From: Elusimicrobiota bacterium
Lineage (GTDB): Bacteria; Elusimicrobiota; Elusimicrobia; UBA1565; UBA9628
DNA length: 64,000 nucleotides
NCBI GenBank assembly: GCA_016218545.1
Contig: JACRDQ010000023.1
Location: forward strand, 81,470-145,469
Direction of reading: 5' to 3'
Below the pieces are notes generated by a model. It made no database searches and was not told the DNA's origin. It worked only from the letters and a program-made list of their open reading frames with translations. This document shows, in pieces, positions 15,558 to 23,835 of this stretch (positions are counted from its first letter, which is position 1; each line of letters begins with the position of its first letter). A program made the position numbers and the translations under genes.

Positions 15558-16957
15558 TTCCCGCCTCCCCTCACGATCGGCTTGGCCGGCACGCCGACCA
15601 CCGTCACCCCGTCCGGGACGTCGCGCGTCACCACCGCGCCCGCCCCGGTCACCGCTCCCTTGCCGACCCGCAGGGGCGCTACCATCATGGTCCCGCTGCC
15701 GATGAAGGCCTTGGCCTCGATGGTGGTCTTGTGCTTGAGCTTGCCGTCGTAATTGCATGTGATGGACCCCGCCCCCACGTTGACGTCCTCACGGATATCG
15801 GTGTCGCCGATGTAGCTCAGGTGCGGGACCTTGGAACCGAAGCCCACGCGCGAGGCCTTCACCTCGGAGAAATTGCCGACCTTGGCCCGCGGCCCGATGA
15901 CGGACTCAGGCCGGATGTTGCTGTAAGGCCCGATGACGCACTTCTCGAGCACCCGGCAGCCCCTCAACTGGGAGGTGCGCACCTCGCACTCGTTGCCGAC
16001 CTGCGCATCCTCGATGAAGCAGAACGGGCCGACCCGGCACTTGGAGCCCACCTTGGTCTTGCCGCGGAGGATGGTGAAGGGCTCGATGATGGAGTCCTGG
16101 CCCACCTCGACGTCGGCGTCCACGTGGGTCGAGGAAGGGTCCACGACGGTGACGCCGGAAAGCATGAGCCTCTCGAGCATCCTGCGGTTGATGATGCGCT
16201 CCGCCGCGGCCAGCTGGACCCGGGTGTTGATGCCCAGGGCCTCCTCGGGGTTGGAGCTCAGGTGCGCGATGATCCGGCCGCCCTTGGTCCGCACGAGCTC
16301 GAGGATGTCGGTGAGGAAGTGCTCGCCCTTGGGGCCCTTGGCGCCGATCTGGCTGAGGCCCGAGAGGAGGGCGGCGACCTCGAAGCAGTACGCGCCGGAG
16401 TTGATCTCGTTGATGGCCGCTTCCTTGGGGGTGGCGACCGACTCCTCGACGATCTTGAGCACGTCTCCGGTGGCGGTCCTGACGATGCGGCCGTAGCCCT
16501 TGGGGTTGCCCATGCGGGCGGTGAGCAGGGTGGCCTGGGCCTTGTGCTCCTCGTGGCCGCGGTGGAGCGAGGCCAAGCTCTCGTAGGTCAGGAGCGGGGT
16601 GTCCCCGCAGAGGACCATGGCCGAGGAGAACTTCTTGAGGAAGGGGACGGACTCGAGCACGGCGTTGCCGCTGCCCAGTTGCTTCTTCTGCTCGATGAAC
16701 TGGAGGGGCCGGGAGATGCCGCAGTCCTTGGCGATCTGGAGGATGGCCTTCTTGACCTCCTCGGCCTCGTGCCCCACCACGACGCCGATGGCCGCGGGCT
16801 TCAAGGCGTTGGCCACCCGCAGGACGTAGTAGATGATGGGCCTGCCCCCCACGGGATGCAGGATCTTCGGGATGGAGGACTCCATCCTCGTGCCCTGTCC
16901 CGCGGCCAGGATGAGGACCCCGGTGGACCTCGCAGCCTTGTGCCCGATTCTGTTCAT
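15554..16957 (-). CDS. glmU: Bifunctional UDP-GlcNAc pyrophosphorylase/GlcN-1-P N-acetyltransferase
   Basis: Catalyses the last two steps to UDP-N-acetylglucosamine for peptidoglycan and LPS. 467 residues. N-terminal uridylyltransferase: LILAAGQGTRMESSIPKILH, LCGDTPLLTY, NEINSGAY. C-terminal left-handed beta-helix with hexapeptide repeats, then GDTDIREDVNVGAGSITCNY for acetyltransferase activity. Followed directly by prs through an ATGA overlap. With glmS and glmM upstream in the same window, the whole dedicated route is present. Confidence 0.96.
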   Translation of the reverse strand: MNRIGHKAARSTGVLILAAGQGTRMESSIPKILHPVGGRPIIYYVLRVANALKPAAIGVVVGHEAEEVKKAILQIAKDCGISRPLQFIEQKKQLGSGNAVLESVPFLKKFSSAMVLCGDTPLLTYESLASLHRGHEEHKAQATLLTARMGNPKGYGRIVRTATGDVLKIVEESVATPKEAAINEINSGAYCFEVAALLSGLSQIGAKGPKGEHFLTDILELVRTKGGRIIAHLSSNPEEALGINTRVQLAAAERIINRRMLERLMLSGVTVVDPSSTHVDADVEVGQDSIIEPFTILRGKTKVGSKCRVGPFCFIEDAQVGNECEVRTSQLRGCRVLEKCVIGPYSNIRPESVIGPRAKVGNFSEVKASRVGFGSKVPHLSYIGDTDIREDVNVGAGSITCNYDGKLKHKTTIEAKAFIGSGTMMVAPLRVGKGAVTGAGAVVTRDVPDGVTVVGVPAKPIVRGGGK

Positions 16958-16971
16958 GTTATTGTTCGACT

Positions 16972-17042
16972 TTCCCAGGCCTGGGCTCGAACCAGGAATC
17001 TCGGATTCAAAGTCCGGTGTGATACCGTTTCACCACCTGGGA
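16972..17042 (-). tRNA. tRNA-Gln(TTG)
   Basis: Read on the minus strand: acceptor TCCCAGG pairs with CCTGGGA (7 bp), D-arm GTG-AAACGGTAT-CAC, anticodon stem CCGGA/TCCGA (last pair C-A mismatched) with loop CTTTGAA giving anticodon UUG, 4-base variable loop, and T-arm CCTGG-TTCGAGC-CCAGG. Discriminator A; the CCA end is not encoded. It lies between spoVG and glmU on the same strand, so is probably cut from the operon transcript. Confidence 0.93.
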
Positions 17043-17069
17043 GACTGCCTGGATCGGTCCGGGAGCTCA

Positions 17070-17384
17070 TCACTCGGACGGGTCCGGATCGTCGCCCCGC
17101 GCCGCCGTCGCCCCGGGGTTCATGGCCGCCTTCTTGACCTCTTCCTGGTAGCATGCCATGACCCTGTCCTCGAGCAGCTTCCTGAACGGCACATTGATCG
17201 GGTGCGCGATGTCCTTGTACGTCCCATCCGGGAGCTTCCTGGAGGGCATGCAGAGGATCAACCCCTTGTTGCCCTCGATGATCTTCATGTTCCGCACGAC
17301 AAAGCAATTATCGAACGTCACCGTGGCAAAAGCTTTCAGCTTTTCCTCGTTCCGCAGGTGCACCCGGATCTCAGTGATTTCCAC
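17070..17384 (-). CDS. spoVG: SpoVG-family regulator
   Basis: Small nucleic-acid-binding regulator, 104 residues, GTG start. The body ITEIRVHLRNEEKLKAFATV, FVVRNMKIIEG, MPSRKLPDGTYKDIAHPI and FRKLLEDRVMACYQEE is diagnostic. In Bacillus SpoVG affects septation and gene expression; here it keeps the Bacillus-like position next to glmU, with ispE just upstream. The acidic/Pro C-terminal tail is variable in the family. Confidence 0.95.
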   Translation of the reverse strand: MEITEIRVHLRNEEKLKAFATVTFDNCFVVRNMKIIEGNKGLILCMPSRKLPDGTYKDIAHPINVPFRKLLEDRVMACYQEEVKKAAMNPGATAARGDDPDPSE

Positions 17385-17399
17385 AAAGCTGTCTAGATG

Positions 17400-18242
17400 C
17401 TAGCCGCCGCAACATGTCAGGAAGACTCTCCAGGGATACTCCCGGAGCGTCCCCAGGACCCTCTCTCCGTCGGGATGGGAGACCGCGAACCCGAAGCACG
17501 AAGGCCCGGGCCCGGCCATGCGCACTCCCCGAAGACCCACCCGGCTCAGGATACGACGGACCTGACCGACCCGGGCGGCCTCCGGAGTCCTGGATTCCTC
17601 CCAACGATTGAAAAGGAGGTCCTCCCATCTCGAAAGGGACAAGCCCTCTTCCAGGCTGCAAACCAGTTTATCAAGATGGGATTTCCTTGTCAACCCGACG
17701 GAGACGGCCTCCGGGGAAGGATCCGCCCGGCCCTCCCCCGGAGGCAGGCGGAACCCGGGGAAAGCCACGACGAGGTAGGGGATGGATCCCCCTGGCTGGA
17801 CCTGGATGAAGCGCTTTCCAGCGACCAGGCAGAGGGGGTGCGGCTGGACGAAGAAAGGGACGCTGGAGCCCAGCTTTTTCGCCAACGCCAGGAGCTCGGC
17901 TCCGACCTTTCCGCGTCCCGGGGTCTCAAAGAGCGCGGCCAGGCCGCGGAGCACCCCCCCGGCGTCCGAGGCAGCTCCTCCCAGCCCCGAACCCACCGGG
18001 ATGCGCTTGACCAGCTTGATGCGCACCCCCCGGCCCACGCGGAAGGCCTTGCGGAACGCGGCAGCGGCCAGGAGCGCGCTATTGGCCTCGGCCGGGATGG
18101 GAGTCTCGGACTCGAGCTCGAGCTCGACCTTGTCCGAGGTCAGGGCCGTGAGCTCGAGCTCGTCGCAGAGGCTGAGCTTGGCGAAGAGGCCTTTGCCCGC
18201 CGAGATGAAGAGCCCGACCCTGGCGGGACAGCGGACCTTCAC
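17400..18242 (-). CDS. ispE: IspE-like GHMP kinase, catalytic residues altered
   Basis: 280-residue GHMP-fold protein in the position of 4-diphosphocytidyl-2-C-methyl-D-erythritol kinase (MEP pathway). The ATP-binding loop is present (KRIPVGSGLGGAASDAGG) and the C-terminal GPGPSCFG matches IspE. However, the N-terminal PAKINL Lys is Arg (CPARVGLFIS), the DGYH segment after it is missing, and the usual D in DVPFF is Ser (LGSSVPFF). These are residues linked to substrate binding and catalysis in IspE. Either a divergent kinase with another chemistry or a weakened enzyme. GTG start overlaps the TPR gene stop. Confidence 0.7.
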   Translation of the reverse strand: MKVRCPARVGLFISAGKGLFAKLSLCDELELTALTSDKVELELESETPIPAEANSALLAAAAFRKAFRVGRGVRIKLVKRIPVGSGLGGAASDAGGVLRGLAALFETPGRGKVGAELLALAKKLGSSVPFFVQPHPLCLVAGKRFIQVQPGGSIPYLVVAFPGFRLPPGEGRADPSPEAVSVGLTRKSHLDKLVCSLEEGLSLSRWEDLLFNRWEESRTPEAARVGQVRRILSRVGLRGVRMAGPGPSCFGFAVSHPDGERVLGTLREYPWRVFLTCCGG

Positions 18243-20371
18243 TTGAAGACCGCGTTGACCCCGGTCATCTTGATGATGAAGCGGAAGCCCCGGCCGTCGA
18301 GGGTCAGGCGCGAGGGCACTTGGCGGCCGCGCTGGAAGATGAAGTCTCCCAAGGTCAGGCCCACGCCGCCCTTCTCCCTGGGCTCGAGCCTCTCGACCTT
18401 GTGGCCGTCGGGGCTGAGGACCAGCCTCCACTCGGGCGTGTCCACCCAGCGGCTGAACCAGGACTTGCCGTAGAGCGCGGGCCTGGGCTCGAAGACCCGT
18501 CCTGAGAGGTAGCCGTGCAGGGCGCCGAAGGCCTTGGAGGCCTCGTCCATGAGCGCGTCGGTGCTCACCCCCTCGAGCCGGATGGGGTCCATGACGAAGC
18601 CGTCCCCCCCGAAACGGGCCCGCAGGACCGGCGTGAAGAGGGGCCCCAGGATGTCCATGGAGACGTCCCCGTCCTTGAAGGTCAGCACCCCGTTGTAGGA
18701 GAAGGCCTTGCCCACGAAGGACATCTTCACCTCGCAGAGGCCCGAGAACTTCTCGATGCCTCCGAGGAAACGGGCGAGGTGGTCCAACTGGAACCCGCCC
18801 AGGTCCGAGGGCGAGAAGCTCTCGCCGAGCTTCTCCGCCTTCTTGCCGGGCTTGGCCTCGGCGGGCTGGAGGGCCTGGCTGCGCATCCACGCGCGCCAGG
18901 CCTCCTCGGCCGCGCCGGACTTGGCCAGGGCGTCGCCCAGGTGGTCCCAGATCGTGCCGTCCTCCGGCAGCTTCGCGGCCGCGGCCGAGAGCTCGGCCAC
19001 CGCCTCGGTGGAGCGGCCCTGCCTGAAATAGACCCAGCCGAGCGAGTCCTGGTAGGCGCCGTTCTTGGGGTCGAGCCGGACCGCCTGGTTGATGAGCGCC
19101 TCCGCCTCCGCGAGCTTCCTGCCGCGGTCCGCCAGGGAATAGCCGAGGTAGTTGAGGATGCCGGGGTCGCTCGGGTGGGCGGCGATGAGCGCGCGGAACT
19201 CCTTCTCCGCCTCGTCCATCTTGCCCGAGCGCTCGAGCACCACGGCCAGTTGGTAGCGGGCGTCGCGGTAGCCGGGCTTGCGCACGAGGATGGTCCGCAG
19301 CAGGGCGATGGCCTTGGGCGCCGACTTCAGGTCGTCATAGCCCAGGGCGAGGTAGTAGGCGATCTCGTCGTTCTCGGGCCAGCGCCGACGGGCGTTCTCC
19401 AGCACGGCCACGGCCTCCTTGAGCTTGCCGGCCTGGGTGAGGCAGTAGCTCAGCCGCAGGTTGAGCCAGAGGTCCTCCTTGAGGGCGGAGCTCGTGCGGA
19501 GCTCTTCCGAGGCGCGGGCGTAGTCTCCCTTGGCCTCCCAGATGTTGGCCAGGTAGAGGCTGGCGGCCGGATGTCCGGGCGCGAAGTACTTGGCGGCCTC
19601 GAACCGGACGCGCGCGTCCTCGACGAGGCCCTTCTCCTTGTAGATCTCGCCGATGGTGAGGTGGAGCTCCGGATTGCCCGGCTCGAAGTCCAGGAGCGCG
19701 AGGTACTCGCCCAGGGCCGAGTCGGTGTCTCCGGCCACGAGGTAGAGCTCGGCCAGGCTGTAGTGCACCACGGTCGAATCAGGCTCGAGCTTGGAGGCCA
19801 GGCGCAGGTGGCGCTCGGCGTCCTTGAGGTTCCCGCCGCGCATCTCGATGATCCCGATCTGGTAGTGGCCCTCGGCCTCGTCGTCGGGATTGTCCTTCAT
19901 GTATTGCTCGAAGAGCTGCTTGGCCTTCTCCGGGGAGCGTCCGGCCAGGAGCCCGCCCAAGGACAGGACCGTCTCCGAGGACTTCGGGTCGCGCTTCAAG
20001 GCCTCCCTAAACGCGGCCTCCGCGTCATCCGGCTTGCCCGCGCCCCAGAGGATGCGGCCCTGGAGGATCTTGGTCTGGCTGCCCTCGGGCTCGATGGCCG
20101 CGAGCCTCTCGACCCAGAGCGCGGACGCGGCCGCGTCGTCGCTCTCGATGGCGATCCTGGCCGCCTGCCTGCAGATGAACGCGGACTTCGGGTCGTAGGA
20201 GAACGCGGTCTCGTAGGCCTTGAGGGCCTCGGCGTACGCCCCGCGCTTCTCGAGCAGGGTCGCCTTGAGGAAATGGGTCTTGGCCAGGCGCGAGGCCCCG
20301 TCCGCGGCCGCGGCGCAGGGCCGCGGGCACGCGAGGATCGCCAACAAGGACGCCAGCAGGAGTGTTCTCAT
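18239..20371 (-). CDS. Exported TPR protein with C-terminal LolB/DUF4292-like domain
   Basis: 710 residues. A signal peptide (LLASLLAILACPRPCAAA) is followed by a long array of about a dozen tetratricopeptide repeats (roughly 30-510), for example AYAEALKAYETAFSYDPKSA and ILNYLGYSLADRG. The last 190 residues form a beta-rich domain (FSGLCEVKMSFVGKAFSYNG, VSMDILGPLFTPVLRARFGG) resembling LolB/DUF4292 lipoprotein-carrier-like folds, so an envelope assembly role is plausible. A TATAAT (20387-20392) lies 15 bases upstream of the ATG. It heads the ispE-spoVG-glmU operon. Confidence 0.75.
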   Translation of the reverse strand: MRTLLLASLLAILACPRPCAAAADGASRLAKTHFLKATLLEKRGAYAEALKAYETAFSYDPKSAFICRQAARIAIESDDAAASALWVERLAAIEPEGSQTKILQGRILWGAGKPDDAEAAFREALKRDPKSSETVLSLGGLLAGRSPEKAKQLFEQYMKDNPDDEAEGHYQIGIIEMRGGNLKDAERHLRLASKLEPDSTVVHYSLAELYLVAGDTDSALGEYLALLDFEPGNPELHLTIGEIYKEKGLVEDARVRFEAAKYFAPGHPAASLYLANIWEAKGDYARASEELRTSSALKEDLWLNLRLSYCLTQAGKLKEAVAVLENARRRWPENDEIAYYLALGYDDLKSAPKAIALLRTILVRKPGYRDARYQLAVVLERSGKMDEAEKEFRALIAAHPSDPGILNYLGYSLADRGRKLAEAEALINQAVRLDPKNGAYQDSLGWVYFRQGRSTEAVAELSAAAAKLPEDGTIWDHLGDALAKSGAAEEAWRAWMRSQALQPAEAKPGKKAEKLGESFSPSDLGGFQLDHLARFLGGIEKFSGLCEVKMSFVGKAFSYNGVLTFKDGDVSMDILGPLFTPVLRARFGGDGFVMDPIRLEGVSTDALMDEASKAFGALHGYLSGRVFEPRPALYGKSWFSRWVDTPEWRLVLSPDGHKVERLEPREKGGVGLTLGDFIFQRGRQVPSRLTLDGRGFRFIIKMTGVNAVFK

Positions 20372-20404
20372 GGGTGCCGTGAGGGGATTATAGAATATCC
20401 CGGT

Positions 20405-22300
20405 TCACGCCCGCCGGTCGAGCGCCGCCCTGAGCTCCAGATCCGCGGGATGGCCGTAGGCTCCCTTTCCCGGGGCCAAGAATGCCGAGAAGAGCCGCCG
20501 ATCCCGGCCCAGGCCCGCGGCAAAGGCCTCCGGGTCGGTCCTGCCGCTCGCGTGCCACATCTTGGCGAGCCTGCCGTACCGATAGAGCCGGACGTAGTCC
20601 GCCGCGGACGCGTCCCAGGCCGCGTCCGTGGCCAGGGCGCGGCGCACCAGGGCCTGGTGCCCGGGGTAGTCGTCGCGGAACACGGCCAGGGCTTCCTTGA
20701 CCTTGGCCAGGAAGGCCTCGGCCTCGCCCCCATAGTCGCCCACGTCGAGCCACTCGTAGAGGTAGCCGCAATGCCTGACCTTGACCAGGCCTCCGGTCGC
20801 GCGGCAGATGGGGACCGCGCCCAGGAGCGCGGCCTCGTAGTCCACGAGCCCGCAGGGCTCGAAGCGCGAAGGGACCAGGGCGAAATCCGACCCGGCGAAG
20901 ATGAGCCTGCTGAGGCAGGGGTCAAAGGCGCCGCTGAACCACACCCGGCCGGGCTGGCGGGCCGCGAGGTCCCGGAACTTGGCCTCCATGGCCGCGCCGT
21001 AGGGGTCTCCCGCGGCGGCCGAGGCCAGGACCACGAACCTGGCCATGGGGTCGTAGGCCAGGACGCGGTCTGCGATGTCGGCCACGAGGCCGAGGTTCTT
21101 CTGGTCCACGAGCCTGCCCACCACGCCGAAGACCGCGGGGTAGCCCCAGATCGGGTGGCCGAAGACCTCCCGGTAGAGCAGGCGCTTGAGCTCGACCTTG
21201 ACCTTGAGCCTCCTGCCGTCGAAAGAATGGTCCCGCGCGAGCATCTCCGACTGGACCTCGTCGTCTCTGAAGAGGCGCGCGCCGGGACCCTGCCTCTCCC
21301 GGAGGGCCTTGAGCCGCTCGGCCAGGAAACCGGCCTTGAGCTCGGGCATGCGGCCGGCGCGGTTGCGCTCGGCCAGGCCGTTGGTGATGCCCGCGACCGG
21401 GAGCTGCTCGAAGAGGTCCAGGTGGCGGTTGGGCACGAAGACCTCGGCAGCCGGCCGGCCCGTGATGCGGCGGGCGCGCTCCGCCACGGCGGCCTGTCCC
21501 TCGGCCAGCTCGGCCGCGTAGCCCCAGGTCGCGGCCAGGTCGCCGCTCACCGTGGTCACGCGGCCGCCGGTCTCGTGGACCTTGAGCATGGCGGCCTTGA
21601 GGAGGTTCACGTTGTCGAAGAAGTCGAAGTACTTATGAAAGAGGGCCTCGCCGGGCAGGCCGGCCCGGTCCAAGGTGGCGTAGCCTCCGCCCTCCAGGAA
21701 CGTGACCCCCTGATAGCTCGCGTTGTGGATGGTGAGGTGGACCGGCCTGCGCGCCAGGAGATCGTCGCCGAGGAAGAAGGGCACGAGCCCGACGTGGTAG
21801 TCATGCAGGTGCACGGTCTGAAAATCCCCCTTCCGTATCCAGGCCGCCATGGCCTGGGCCACGGCGGAGTAGAGCTTCAAGCCCACCCGCGGGTCGCTGG
21901 GGTAGACCGCGCCGGCGTGCGTCCAGTGCAGCTGACCCGGGTCCCAGAAGTAGACGTGCCGGAAGCCCACCTCCTGCGGCCCTCCGGGGAGCTCCACGGT
22001 CTCATGGAACACGCGCTCGTAGGCCTCGAACTCGAAAGGGTGGCCTTCGATGACCGCGGGAAGGCGCCCGGGGACCTTCGTCAGCTTGGAGCGGTCGTAA
22101 TGGCCGAAACACGGGGAGAGGACCTCGACCTCGAGGTCCAGACCCTGCCTGGCCGCGGCCTTGACGAGCTCGGGCGGGAGCTCCTCGACCACCTGACCCA
22201 AGCCTCCGACCTTGACCCCGAAACCGGAGCCTGCCCGGCCGACCTCCCAGGAGCACAAGGCCGCCCGCATCCTGGCCGGGACCCGGGGAGAGAGGGCCAT
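20405..22300 (-). CDS. glgA: Glycogen/starch synthase-like glycosyltransferase (GT5)
   Basis: Predicted ADP/UDP-glucose:glucan glucosyltransferase. The ATG at 22300 shares a base with the rimI stop; the frame upstream only shadows rimI. The substrate-binding KVGGLGQVVEELP near the N-terminus matches the KxGGL motif, and the C-terminal SRFEPCGLVDYEAALLGAVP has the donor-site EPCGL. At 631 residues it is longer than typical GlgA (about 480), with an extended N-terminal domain and tail. No other glycogen gene is in the window. Confidence 0.8.
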   Translation of the reverse strand: MALSPRVPARMRAALCSWEVGRAGSGFGVKVGGLGQVVEELPPELVKAAARQGLDLEVEVLSPCFGHYDRSKLTKVPGRLPAVIEGHPFEFEAYERVFHETVELPGGPQEVGFRHVYFWDPGQLHWTHAGAVYPSDPRVGLKLYSAVAQAMAAWIRKGDFQTVHLHDYHVGLVPFFLGDDLLARRPVHLTIHNASYQGVTFLEGGGYATLDRAGLPGEALFHKYFDFFDNVNLLKAAMLKVHETGGRVTTVSGDLAATWGYAAELAEGQAAVAERARRITGRPAAEVFVPNRHLDLFEQLPVAGITNGLAERNRAGRMPELKAGFLAERLKALRERQGPGARLFRDDEVQSEMLARDHSFDGRRLKVKVELKRLLYREVFGHPIWGYPAVFGVVGRLVDQKNLGLVADIADRVLAYDPMARFVVLASAAAGDPYGAAMEAKFRDLAARQPGRVWFSGAFDPCLSRLIFAGSDFALVPSRFEPCGLVDYEAALLGAVPICRATGGLVKVRHCGYLYEWLDVGDYGGEAEAFLAKVKEALAVFRDDYPGHQALVRRALATDAAWDASAADYVRLYRYGRLAKMWHASGRTDPEAFAAGLGRDRRLFSAFLAPGKGAYGHPADLELRAALDRRA

Positions 22301-22737
22301 CAGGAGAGCCCCAGGTCCATCAGCACGGCGTCCGAGCCGTCGCCGTAGTACTTGGGCCTGCGGCCCACGGCCTTGAACCCGGCCGCCTCGTAGAACCCGA
22401 GAGCCCGGCCGTTGGCGGCGCTGACCTCGAGGCTGAGCTTGGAGCAGCCGCTCGAGCGAGCCTCCGCCGCCGCGCCGGCCAGCAGGTCGCGTCCCAGGCC
22501 CCGGCCCTGGGCCTCGGGCCGGATCACGATGGAGGTCAGCTCGGCCTCGGGAGGGACCACCAGCAGGGCCGCGAAGCCCTGGACCCGGCCCGCGTCTTCG
22601 AGCACGAGGAGGCGGGAGCGGGCCGAGCCGAGTCCCGCGGCGAGCGAGGACTCGCTCCACTGGGGAGCGGCGGGGCAGGAGCGCTCGATGGCGAGCAGCT
22701 CAGGCAGGTCAGCCGGTCTAGCCGGTCTTGCGTTCAT
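22300..22737 (-). CDS. rimI: RimI-like ribosomal protein alanine N-acetyltransferase
   Basis: GNAT enzyme of 145 residues. Acetyl-CoA motif IVIRPEAQGRGLGRDLLAGA, then KLSLEVSAANGRALGFYEAA, which is the characteristic RimI LEVR-x-N-x-AxxxYxxxGF pattern. Start at 22737 lies inside the tsaB 3' end (20-base overlap); tsaB-rimI adjacency is common in bacteria and supports the name. It could acetylate another protein. Confidence 0.85.
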   Translation of the reverse strand: MNARPARPADLPELLAIERSCPAAPQWSESSLAAGLGSARSRLLVLEDAGRVQGFAALLVVPPEAELTSIVIRPEAQGRGLGRDLLAGAAAEARSSGCSKLSLEVSAANGRALGFYEAAGFKAVGRRPKYYGDGSDAVLMDLGLS

Positions 22738-23356
22738 AGCCCGCGGGCTTGAGGTACAGGGGCTCATAAGCGGGCAGCCTCTTCCTTGAGAGGAGCTCGA
22801 GCCCGTACGCCAGGACCTCCCTGGCTCCGGGCACGGCCTCCACGACCGCCGCTCCCCCCTCCTTGATGGCCGGCCAGGCCAGGGCCCAATCCTCGGGCTT
22901 GGACCAGGAAGGAGGAGCCAGGGGCCGCAGGGCGCCGGCGCAGGAGAAGAGCTGGTGGTAGCGCTCTTCCTTCCAGCCCGGGATCACGGCGCAGACGCGC
23001 TCGGCTCCGGCCTGCCTGCACGCCCCGGCCTCCCTGAAGGCCAGGGCCGAGAGCCTGCTGACCGCGATGACCGGCACCGAGAGCCTGGAGCCGGCCACGG
23101 CGCAGAAGGTCATGCCGATGCGGATGCCCGTGAACCTGCCCGGCCCGCTGGCGGAAGCCAGGGCGGTGAGGTCCTCCATAGCCAGGCGCGCCTTCTTGAG
23201 CAGACGCTCCACCACCGTGAAGAGCATGCTGTCATGCCCGCGCCCCGCTTCCACGGACGCGGCGTAGTCCTTGCCCCCGGCCCTCAAGGCGGCGCTGAGC
23301 ATGTCTTCGGTGGTGTCCACCGCGAGCACGCGGTCCGGAGGCTTCGGGGTCGTCAT
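22718..23356 (-). CDS. tsaB: tRNA t6A biosynthesis protein TsaB
   Basis: Partner of TsaD in threonylcarbamoyl transfer to A37 of ANN-decoding tRNAs. 212 residues from the ATG at 23356, which overlaps the tsaE stop. ASKHA-fold signatures: RVLAVDTTEDMLSAAL, HDSMLFTVVERLLKKA, SASGPGRFTGIRIGM. The longer frame upstream is a tsaE shadow. The t6A genes tsaE (next door) and tsaC (54327) are also in the window; tsaD is not seen. Confidence 0.92.
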   Translation of the reverse strand: MTTPKPPDRVLAVDTTEDMLSAALRAGGKDYAASVEAGRGHDSMLFTVVERLLKKARLAMEDLTALASASGPGRFTGIRIGMTFCAVAGSRLSVPVIAVSRLSALAFREAGACRQAGAERVCAVIPGWKEERYHQLFSCAGALRPLAPPSWSKPEDWALAWPAIKEGGAAVVEAVPGAREVLAYGLELLSRKRLPAYEPLYLKPAGYERKTG

Positions 23357-23835
23357 GAGGACCTGATTATATGAAAGAGGAGCCGCTGACGGAGCTCGCG
23401 GGCCCTGGCGCCGAAGGCCTTGAAGGAGACCTTGCGCTCGTTCTCGGCCTTGCCGTAGGAGAGCCGCACCTCGAGGCGCTCCTCTGGCAGGTAGCCCCGC
23501 CCCGCCTCGGGCCACTCCACCACGCACGCGGCCCCGGGGTCGGACACGTAGTCCTCAAGCCCGATGTCCCGGGTCTGGTCTACGGCCACGCGGTAGAAGT
23601 CGATGTGGTAGAGGGTCAGCCGCCTGGCGGCGTAGACCCGGACCAGGACGAAGGTGGGGCTGGAGACCCGGCCCTTGTACCCGGCCCCGAGGGCGATGCC
23701 CTGGGTGAGGGTGGTCTTGCCCGCTCCCAGGTCTCCGACGAGGAGGACGCAGTCGCCTCCGCGGAGGAGCGAGCCCAGCCTGCGGCCCAAGGCGCGGGTC
23801 TTCTCCGCGCTCTCGAGCGCCGTCTCATGAGGCAT
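23353..23835 (-). CDS. tsaE: tRNA t6A biosynthesis ATPase TsaE
   Basis: ATPase that supports the TsaBDE complex. 160 residues with Walker A LLVGDLGAGKTTLTQGIALG, SPTFVLVRVY and HIDFYRV, then GLEDYVSDPGAACVVEWPEA, all typical. The start overlaps thiL by 11 bases. The last 20 residues are basic. Confidence 0.95.
   Translation of the reverse strand: MPHETALESAEKTRALGRRLGSLLRGGDCVLLVGDLGAGKTTLTQGIALGAGYKGRVSSPTFVLVRVYAARRLTLYHIDFYRVAVDQTRDIGLEDYVSDPGAACVVEWPEAGRGYLPEERLEVRLSYGKAENERKVSFKAFGARARELRQRLLFHIIRSS

Noticed and set aside
18515..22348. 1277-codon open frame on the plus strand
   Set aside because: It is antisense to the TPR, glgA and rimI genes, has the Arg/Gly/Glu/Leu-rich composition typical of GC-rich shadow frames and contains no domain signature.
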